From the NCBI GenBank assembly GCA_020718925.1, contig DYRC01000042.1, positions 1-18,654 of the forward strand: a stretch of DNA of 18,654 nt, in the 5' to 3' direction. The notes under the pieces were generated by a model. That model saw nothing but the letters and a program-made list of their open reading frames with translations, did not search any database and was not told where the DNA came from. The translations under genes were made by a program, and so were the position numbers. Below are positions 8,269 to 14,197 of this stretch, in pieces. The stretch is from Desulfonema limicola. GTDB taxonomy: Bacteria; Desulfobacterota; Desulfobacteria; Desulfobacterales; DYRC01. Position 1 is the first letter of the stretch. Each line of letters begins with the position of its first letter.

Positions 8269-8835
8269 TCACACCGTGCTGAATTTGTATAGCTCTGAAA
8301 TAGGAATAGAAAATTCAAGAGCGTTCAGATGCAGAATATCGGACGGTTCGGTAAGTATTTCATATTCCCATTTTCCGGCATCATTGCGCCGGAATACTTC
8401 AACCTGAATATTGCTCTGACTGATAAGCACATATTCCATGAACGAGTCAAGGCTCTGATAGTGAAGGAATTTTTTACCTCTGTCATAAGATTCGGTAGTC
8501 GGAGAAAGCACTTCGATAATGACAAGGGCATCATTCACCATATCGTCAGCGATATAAGCTGATTCATCGCAGACCACAAGAACATCGGGATATACATAAT
8601 GATTGTGAGATGTTATATCAAGACGCATATCAGATATATAAGGAAAGCAGGGTTTTCCGTCAAGATGACGCAACAGAGCGGCAAATATCCGTCCTGCCAG
8701 CATGTTATGCCGTCTGGACGCGCCTGCCATAGCAAAGCATTCGCCCTGATAAAACTCGCTTTTCTCAGAAGACTGACGTTCAAGCATCAGATAGTCTTCA
8801 GGTGTGAGGATTTCTGTCTGTCTGGCGGCACCCAT
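8269..8835 (-). CDS. Uma2-family (DUF820) PD-(D/E)XK nuclease-like protein
   Basis: The 188-residue protein has the Uma2 pattern: TPEDYLMLE near the N terminus, GECFAMAGAS, YPDVLVVCDE (PD at residues 83-84), VIIEVLSPTTESYDRGKK (E108, D118, K121) and then YVLISQ. These residues make up a PD-(D/E)XK nuclease-like core. The family is widespread, often in many copies in multicellular bacteria, and its function is not established. Links to transposons or defence are inferred from the fold. The ATG is preceded by AAAGGAGAAAA, a good ribosome binding site. The gene is isolated, convergent to ccsA and followed upstream by repeats, so it may be an accessory insertion. Confidence 0.85.
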   Translation of the reverse strand: MGAARQTEILTPEDYLMLERQSSEKSEFYQGECFAMAGASRRHNMLAGRIFAALLRHLDGKPCFPYISDMRLDITSHNHYVYPDVLVVCDESAYIADDMVNDALVIIEVLSPTTESYDRGKKFLHYQSLDSFMEYVLISQSNIQVEVFRRNDAGKWEYEILTEPSDILHLNALEFSIPISELYKFSTV

Positions 8836-8880
8836 AATTTTCTCCTTTGCTATGAAATAACGTAGCGGATATATCTGAAA

Positions 8881-8954
8881 AAGTCAATCAGGTTTGCCCT
8901 TCGGCAAGCTCAGGATAAAAAGGATTTTATAAGGATTTAAGGATATTTGGATTA
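8881..8954. repeat. Dispersed repeat segment with degenerate aggat tandem units
   Basis: Positions 8881-8895 (aagtcaatcaggttt) repeat 3454-3468 exactly, and 8913-8920 (ggataaaa) repeats 3470-3477. Between them this copy carries 17 nt containing cttcggcaagctca that the other copy lacks. From 8911 to 8954 the motif AGGAT recurs five times (the last as TGGAT) every 8-11 bp. No gene is visible between 8836 and 8961. Confidence 0.55.
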
Positions 8955-8961
8955 TGAACTG

Positions 8962-10383
8962 TTATGAAATTCTGCCCTGATGCCAGCCAAGCTTTCTCAG
9001 AGCTTTATACGCATAATTCTGAACATACCAGTTATCAGAAACAGGCAATCGTTTCAGAATTTCGGGAATTGCCCGCGGATCTCCGCGTTTGCCTATCATT
9101 GCATAAGCGGTATAGACGATATTGAACTGAGGATCGTCTGTCAGCTTAATCATAATATTGTATGCTTTCGGAGAATTGCTTCGCCCTAATGCCCTAATCA
9201 GCCAATGGCGTTCAGAAATATCAGGGCTGTTTAAAATTTTGCTGACATCAAATTCGGCAATATCCATAAATTCGCTCGTGGCAATCCACCGCAGCGCGGC
9301 AAATCGCAGTTGTTGATTATCAGATATGATTGCCTCTGACAGATTTTGAACAGGTTTTTTGGGTTTGCCGGGCTGATAAAACAACACAGCCACAATTGAA
9401 ATGCCGCAAAACAGCAGGACAATTCCTGAAATACGCGGAGATTGCCGAAAGCATAATCGCAGAATACAGAATAATCCGTAAATACAGCCATATAACATGA
9501 GAAACGGCAGCACGATAATTGAGAGCCAGACGCAGGATCGGAAAAACCCATGAGGATCTGATGTTTCAGAAAAATTTTTCAGATATTGCGAAGGCTGTTT
9601 GAGAAATTTCTCTGCTTCTGCCTGATTCATTTCAAGATCAGCACCAGCCGCGTTAATGCTGAAGTAATCATAAACCAGCAATTGCTTTTCCACCCGCTCT
9701 TTCAATATCTTATCATCAATAGAAAGCCTGCAGGTTCTCAAAAGCTTCTGAGACGGCGATTTGAAAGCCTCTGCCGCATACAGCGTATAATCATAATAAA
9801 AATTGTTAAGCCGCAATCCTACGGGGTTTGAAAGCAGTAATTTATCCCGAAAATTCAGAAATACATTGATATTCATCTGACTTATGCCGATAGCTGCAAT
9901 CATCAGCATCATAGCTGAATGAATCCACAGCGTTCTGATATTTGTTTTGTGATCTGATGGCACAGAACTTTGTTTCACTGTCAGAAATGACACAACAGCC
10001 GGTATGATCAACCAGAAACTTGTGGCAATGGCAGAAAATCCGTTAAGATTTGAAAAAACAATGCCGCCTATCCAGAATAGTATCAGAAACATGGATGCCC
10101 GCTTATCGCGCCCCAGTCTGTTCCATAGCATTACAGCGACATAGGATAGCAGCGATAATGCCGCGCCGATGCTTAGCGTAAAAAAAAGTCCCCCGTAACA
10201 TGCAGGCAAAATTGATCTGAGACTTGGCATGACCCGTTCATTGGGAATAGGAATATATCCGGCAGCTTTGATCGCGCTCATGCTCTGAAACAGATGAAGA
10301 TCAGATTGCCAGACATAAAATGTCGAAAGCAGTTGGGCGATCAGCAATCCTGCCAAAACAGGCGTTTTTATGTCCGGTTTCAT
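8962..10383 (-). CDS. Polytopic membrane protein with C-terminal HEAT repeats, downstream of hgcB
   Basis: The 473-residue protein has several hydrophobic helices (about residues 8-25, 62-87, 97-113, 117-137, 152-170, 283-310 and 318-336). A polar segment of about 110 residues lies between helices five and six, and a soluble C-terminal part (345-470) is made of three to four HEAT-like repeats (for example RHWLIRALGRSNSPKAYNIM and the GKRGDPRAIPEILKRL segment). HEAT arrays usually bind proteins or chromophore lyase partners; no catalytic motif is visible. The start lies 6 nt after the hgcB stop, so it is very likely cotranscribed with hgcAB, although no clear ribosome binding site precedes its ATG. 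A scaffold or partner role for the membrane HgcAB complex is conceivable but purely inferred from position. Confidence 0.75.
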   Translation of the reverse strand: MKPDIKTPVLAGLLIAQLLSTFYVWQSDLHLFQSMSAIKAAGYIPIPNERVMPSLRSILPACYGGLFFTLSIGAALSLLSYVAVMLWNRLGRDKRASMFLILFWIGGIVFSNLNGFSAIATSFWLIIPAVVSFLTVKQSSVPSDHKTNIRTLWIHSAMMLMIAAIGISQMNINVFLNFRDKLLLSNPVGLRLNNFYYDYTLYAAEAFKSPSQKLLRTCRLSIDDKILKERVEKQLLVYDYFSINAAGADLEMNQAEAEKFLKQPSQYLKNFSETSDPHGFFRSCVWLSIIVLPFLMLYGCIYGLFCILRLCFRQSPRISGIVLLFCGISIVAVLFYQPGKPKKPVQNLSEAIISDNQQLRFAALRWIATSEFMDIAEFDVSKILNSPDISERHWLIRALGRSNSPKAYNIMIKLTDDPQFNIVYTAYAMIGKRGDPRAIPEILKRLPVSDNWYVQNYAYKALRKLGWHQGRIS

Positions 10384-10389
10384 TTTTTT

Positions 10390-10677
10390 TCAGCAGCAAT
10401 CACATCCGCATGAAGCATTTTCTTTTCCTTTGATCCATGACTGAATAATATAGGTGGCGCATCCCACGCCGGGCGTAACGCTGATGGCGGATGAGGGGCA
10501 GTTGTTGGCGCAGGCGCCGCATTCCATACATCCGTCAGCATCAACAATACGCGCCTTGCGATCTCTGATTTCAAACACCGCATGAGGGCAGAGCATTTCG
10601 CAAATACCGCACCCGATACATGCCATCTCGTCAAGTTTCAAGGTTGAAACATCCGGTAAATATCTGAAGTCTTTCAC
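10390..10677 (-). CDS. hgcB: HgcB, 4Fe-4S ferredoxin of mercury methylation
   Basis: HgcB supplies electrons to the corrinoid of HgcA and is thought to bind Hg(II). A longer reading with TTG at 10701 is possible, but the GTG at 10677 is preferred. It has AAGGA 8 nt upstream and gives 95 residues, the length I recall for the characterised Desulfovibrio protein. It contains CIGCGICEMLCP and CMECGACANNCP (two 4Fe-4S clusters), an isolated Cys at 73 in TPGVGCA, and the C-terminal Cys pair 94-95. These match the functionally required Cys73 and Cys94/95. Two extra cysteines (90 and 92) make the tail SCGCDCC unusually Cys-rich. The gene follows hgcA by 13 nt. Confidence 0.95.
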   Translation of the reverse strand: MKDFRYLPDVSTLKLDEMACIGCGICEMLCPHAVFEIRDRKARIVDADGCMECGACANNCPSSAISVTPGVGCATYIIQSWIKGKENASCGCDCC

Positions 10678-10685
10678 AATGCGTT

Positions 10686-10690
10686 TCCTT
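10686..10690 (-). promoter_or_regulatory. Ribosome binding site that decides the hgcB start
   Basis: AAGGA on the minus strand directly follows the hgcA stop and lies 8 nt before the GTG at 10677. The alternative TTG at 10701 overlaps the end of hgcA and has no such site. Confidence 0.65.
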
Positions 10691-11827
10691 TTATCTGACA
10701 AAGCCTGAGATAATCCATAATATCAGCGCAAAAATCACGACTCCTGCCTGAAACGGCATGGCTTTCCGCATTTCCTTTTCAACACCCGAAGGCGAGGTGA
10801 ACGGCGTTGATCCGGTAAAATTCATGGCTAAATAGGAACTGATAGCTGTCGTAAATACGAGCAATGCCAACGCGCCCACGCCGCCGACATTGCGCCATGA
10901 TTCTGCCATCACCCAGATACCGAAAAATAAGCCTGTCAGAGTGCCTTTGACGGAAAAAGCAAGTCCGGGAATCCAAGGCAGCAATGCGGGCGTCATCACC
11001 GCACCTGCCAAAATGCCTGCCAACAGGGCAACCAGAGCAATCAATCCTTTTGACCATGCCATGCTGATTGAAAAAATATTCGGGCTGATGCCGGATAGAA
11101 TAAATATCGCAGGCACAAGCCATCCCAGATATTTTCTTAACAGGACAATTTCTACCGGAATCAGCACCAACCGCTCTGCAAGCGAAAAAGTTACCTGACG
11201 CATCAAGGGTTCGGCAGTCATTCCCGCATCAAGAAACCGCCGGATGTCTTTGGTATATACCGGACCCCATATCACCTTGAATCCGCAGTCTTTTTTGACC
11301 TTGATGGCAGAAACGCCGGTGGCGGATAATTGCGGCAGAATCAATTCCCGATGAGATACGAGAGTTGCTATTCCTGAAGATTTGACCTGTCTGCACACTT
11401 CTTCGGATGAAAATGTTCCTTTTCCGGCAGCACACCACACATTGATGCCGCGTGTATCCAAGACCAGAATCCACGCGCTGATTTCCTGCAATTCTTTGCG
11501 AAGCATATCAAATGTCAGTTTATAATTGGCTGTAACCAGCACCGGCGATTGGGAATCCGGCTTTCCGACACAATAAAGCCCGGCAGAAATTTTATACCGG
11601 CTTCTGCCAATATCTGCGCGTGTCAGAATTGTGCCGATATGATCGCTTCGTTCAAGATAAGTTTTGACGTGCGGAATCATGCCGACTGCTGTGCTTTCAA
11701 AATTTTCCACAAAAGAACAGAGCGCGTATCCGGGGCGTTCATACGAGTCCGGTGTATGAGCCGCAGCCGAACAGCAGCAAGGTTCGGATTCCATCGGAAA
11801 TGGCTGAATATTCATTGTTTTTTTCAT
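10691..11827 (-). CDS. hgcA: HgcA, corrinoid membrane methyltransferase of mercury methylation
   Basis: HgcA transfers a methyl group from its corrinoid to Hg(II), giving methylmercury. The 378-residue protein has an N-terminal corrinoid domain (about 35-205) related to the CdhD/CFeSP large subunit, with VTANYKLTFDMLRKEL and WGPVYTKDIRRFLDAGM. The diagnostic cap-helix motif NVWCAAGKGTFS lies at residues 129-140, where C132 is the cobalt ligand. Five membrane helices follow (about 220-245, 260-282, 294-312, 316-335 and 358-376), with the conserved MNFTGSTPFTSPSGVEKEM segment before the last. CdhD has no such membrane domain, which rules it out. An N-terminal extension holds three adjacent cysteines (17-19). 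The start has no strong ribosome binding site; Met5 is an alternative. The downstream partner hgcB follows directly. Confidence 0.96.
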   Translation of the reverse strand: MKKTMNIQPFPMESEPCCCSAAAHTPDSYERPGYALCSFVENFESTAVGMIPHVKTYLERSDHIGTILTRADIGRSRYKISAGLYCVGKPDSQSPVLVTANYKLTFDMLRKELQEISAWILVLDTRGINVWCAAGKGTFSSEEVCRQVKSSGIATLVSHRELILPQLSATGVSAIKVKKDCGFKVIWGPVYTKDIRRFLDAGMTAEPLMRQVTFSLAERLVLIPVEIVLLRKYLGWLVPAIFILSGISPNIFSISMAWSKGLIALVALLAGILAGAVMTPALLPWIPGLAFSVKGTLTGLFFGIWVMAESWRNVGGVGALALLVFTTAISSYLAMNFTGSTPFTSPSGVEKEMRKAMPFQAGVVIFALILWIISGFVR

Positions 11828-11872
11828 GTAAAACTTAGGCGTTTGTGATTTTTTTTAAATTTCAAAAAAATA

Positions 11873-12940
11873 TCACTTTACCAGCCGATCATCCGGCAGC
11901 GTGATTTCCTGAAACAGTTCATCCGAAGCGGCTAAAATGTCAAACGGCGGATTGAATCCGATTTTTTTAGCCACATGAAGATTGATGGATATTTTGGGAA
12001 TCGCATTGTCTATCATGGGCAGTGATCTGGGCTTTTCTCCCTGAAAAATTCTTACAATTTTATCGGCAATAAATTTACCTCTGCTGGAAAAATCAATACT
12101 GGAAAACCCCATAAGTGCGCCTCCTTTGACATCTCTTGTCCCGTTTCTGGCAAAGGTTGGAATTTTTTTCTCACTCAGAAAATCCAACAACATTTTCATA
12201 TTGCTTGCTTGCCAATCAAAACAATTCAGAGAGGGGATGAAAAAAGCGTCTATTTTTTTGGAAACCAATTCTTCAAGCCCTTTCAGACAATCTTCTGCCG
12301 CCCCTGATTCGCTGACTTTTTTGTATTCAATTACCTCAAAGCCCCGCTCTTTGGCAACAAGATGAGCATCGTCAAGATTGGTGTATCTTTTTCCATTTTC
12401 TGTATCCCAATAAACCAGTCCGAGTTTTTTGAATCCTACTACGTCATGGAAAATTTCAAACATGCGTTTATACTGATTCGGAGCGACACGAACATTGAAA
12501 TTATCAACGCCTGAATCTTTTTCATTCAGAACAAATTTGGATTTTATCGGATCGCTGACAGAAATTGCAACTATCGGAGTTTTTCCATTATTGGCTTTTA
12601 ACATCGTTGCGGTAGCATCGGTACCCGCCGTAATAATGAGATCAATATCTTTCCGAGCCATCAGTTCGTCCGCCCGCTTCGACCATAGCGGTTTTTTATC
12701 ATCTTCACGCCCCGGATTGAAAAAAGCGTCCGCAGGGAACTCAATCTTATCTTTCCAGCCCATTTCCGCAAGAGCTTTTTTAATCGCATCAAGTTCATGT
12801 GAAAATATCCAGTAAGGAGCCGGCTCAAGATAGCCTATCTTATAGATTTTTTTAGGTATTGTATCTGCACAGTATCCGACAGATACGAGATAAAGCAGCG
12901 ATAGCATAATAAAAAAAGGTTTGAATTTGGAAATCAACAT
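11873..12940 (-). CDS. ABC-type solute-binding protein (ABC_sub_bind / TrpX-like family), orphan
   Basis: This 355-residue exported protein has a signal peptide (about 1-25, ending GYCA). No lipobox is apparent because the residue before the Cys is Tyr. The body follows the two-lobed binding-protein pattern of PF04392 with KIGYLEPAPYW, DLIITAGTDATATMLKANN, TPIVAISVSDPIKS, GLVYWDTENGKRY and DAFFIPSLNCFDW. The family binds small ligands such as aromatic amino acids, but many members have no known ligand. No permease or ATPase gene is adjacent. Instead it sits 24 nt after the ATP-grasp-like gene and 45 nt before hgcA on the same strand, so it may feed a sensor or another transporter. A tryptophan-uptake role cannot be read from the sequence. 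Confidence 0.85.
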   Translation of the reverse strand: MLISKFKPFFIMLSLLYLVSVGYCADTIPKKIYKIGYLEPAPYWIFSHELDAIKKALAEMGWKDKIEFPADAFFNPGREDDKKPLWSKRADELMARKDIDLIITAGTDATATMLKANNGKTPIVAISVSDPIKSKFVLNEKDSGVDNFNVRVAPNQYKRMFEIFHDVVGFKKLGLVYWDTENGKRYTNLDDAHLVAKERGFEVIEYKKVSESGAAEDCLKGLEELVSKKIDAFFIPSLNCFDWQASNMKMLLDFLSEKKIPTFARNGTRDVKGGALMGFSSIDFSSRGKFIADKIVRIFQGEKPRSLPMIDNAIPKISINLHVAKKIGFNPPFDILAASDELFQEITLPDDRLVK

Positions 12941-12964
12941 GAATCACCTCATTTTCAAAAAAAA

Positions 12965-14197
12965 TTAGCAAGAGATACGAACAATAGTATCTGTGCTTCC
13001 GTGAACCTTATAAAAAGGTCTTTGCATGATCAGAATCCCCATCAGACCGGATGGACCGTAAAATCCGCTGAATTTTGAATGCACATTTATATTCACCAAC
13101 TCATTGTCTCTTGTTATATAATCAGTAACGTCATCTGTCAAATATGCTTTCTGAATAATCCAATACCGTTTCTGGACATAATCCTTTATAATATCTTCAA
13201 AAAATTGTCTGATTTTGATGCCTGAAAAAGTTGATGCCAGATAAACGCCTTTGCTTCCCCATTTAATCAGAAAATCGCTGCTCGCATATTTGAAATAATA
13301 ATCCCTCTGCTTTTGCGAACGTTTGCAAAAATCCTCTATGCTGATGTTTGTTCCATCTTCAAGTTCAAATCCTTCAGGCGTGATAAGCTGTGTATAAGGA
13401 AATATATCCCGTATCTGATCCGGATAGTAATGCCTTGTTTTATGCCAGAATGGAAGCATATAGAGCATTTTTTCATCAAACAGAATTGCAGGGGGGAGAT
13501 CATAATTTATGGTCCCGGCTTTATACTGCGCCAAGCGTTCCGATGCGTAGTTATCCGTCCAAAGCCCCATAAATATATGCGCCCTGATAAAATTGCAATT
13601 ATAAGGTGTTACGCCTTTGTCATAAGTAAAATATTTTAATCCGTGCTTCCGCGTCTGCTGTATAAAAAACCTCACATCATGCGGAATTGATGAATGATCG
13701 GCAAGATGGTGAATCAAAGGAGATGTTCCCAAATATTGAGTCAACGCATCTGAAAAACTTTCAGACAGGCTTTTATTAAAACTTGTGATCTGAAAACCGA
13801 AATGTTTATAAAAATGATACAATTGTTCGCAAATCCCCCATAAAGATGCGGGACACTGTATTTCACAGATTTTCCCCGGTATGACCTCATCTGTTCTGAA
13901 AAAAACCGGAGTATCTTTCAGATTCAGGTCTTTATGATAATTCCAGCCCTGATTTTCAGGAAGCTCGTTAATAATCAGAGAAGCGATTTCCGGATCGGCT
14001 TCACCATTCAAGCTTGCATTGAACAATGACAGCGTTATTTCCTGAAATTCTTTAATCAGCGCGTAACGATCAAAAAAACCATGCCGCACATCAGGCTCTA
14101 ACTTATAAGGTTCAGCACCCAGCAGAATGTTGAACTCCAAATCTGTTCCGAGAACATCATTGAGCTGACGATCCAGAAAGTCATAATATTCATTCAT
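12965..14197 (-). CDS. Uncharacterised ATP-grasp-like protein
   Basis: The 410-residue soluble protein has no signal peptide. I do not recognise a named family, but its layout resembles the glutathionylspermidine-synthase or carboxylate-amine ligase type of ATP-grasp. A FFRTDEVIPGKICEIQCP segment (99-116) resembles the pre-ATP-grasp 'RpD...EiN' strand. DFLIKWGSKGVYLAS (308-322) resembles the phosphate-binding loop that is usually Gly-rich (GGxGV). YWIIQKAY (345-352) resembles the central 'ivQeyi' strand. The C-terminal GPSGLMGILIMQRPFYKVHG region would carry the end of the fold. If correct, it would join a carboxylate to an amine or thiol using ATP. Its ATG overlaps the stop of the upstream transporter gene (ATGA, 4 bp), which implies tight coupling. 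Confidence in the fold is moderate and the substrate is unknown. Confidence 0.5.
   Translation of the reverse strand: MNEYYDFLDRQLNDVLGTDLEFNILLGAEPYKLEPDVRHGFFDRYALIKEFQEITLSLFNASLNGEADPEIASLIINELPENQGWNYHKDLNLKDTPVFFRTDEVIPGKICEIQCPASLWGICEQLYHFYKHFGFQITSFNKSLSESFSDALTQYLGTSPLIHHLADHSSIPHDVRFFIQQTRKHGLKYFTYDKGVTPYNCNFIRAHIFMGLWTDNYASERLAQYKAGTINYDLPPAILFDEKMLYMLPFWHKTRHYYPDQIRDIFPYTQLITPEGFELEDGTNISIEDFCKRSQKQRDYYFKYASSDFLIKWGSKGVYLASTFSGIKIRQFFEDIIKDYVQKRYWIIQKAYLTDDVTDYITRDNELVNINVHSKFSGFYGPSGLMGILIMQRPFYKVHGSTDTIVRISC

Noticed and set aside
8911..8954. AGGAT units as a CRISPR or regular tandem array
   Set aside because: The units are 8-11 bp, degenerate and without spacers, so this is a simple degenerate repeat.
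10380..10634. Minus-strand open frame of 84 codons overlapping hgcB
   Set aside because: It is an out-of-frame shadow of hgcB, whose own frame has the conserved cysteine motifs.
10691..11827. HgcA could be the corrinoid iron-sulfur protein subunit CdhD/AcsC
   Set aside because: It has the NVWCAAGKGTFS cap-helix motif, five C-terminal membrane helices and an adjacent hgcB, which CdhD/AcsC lack.
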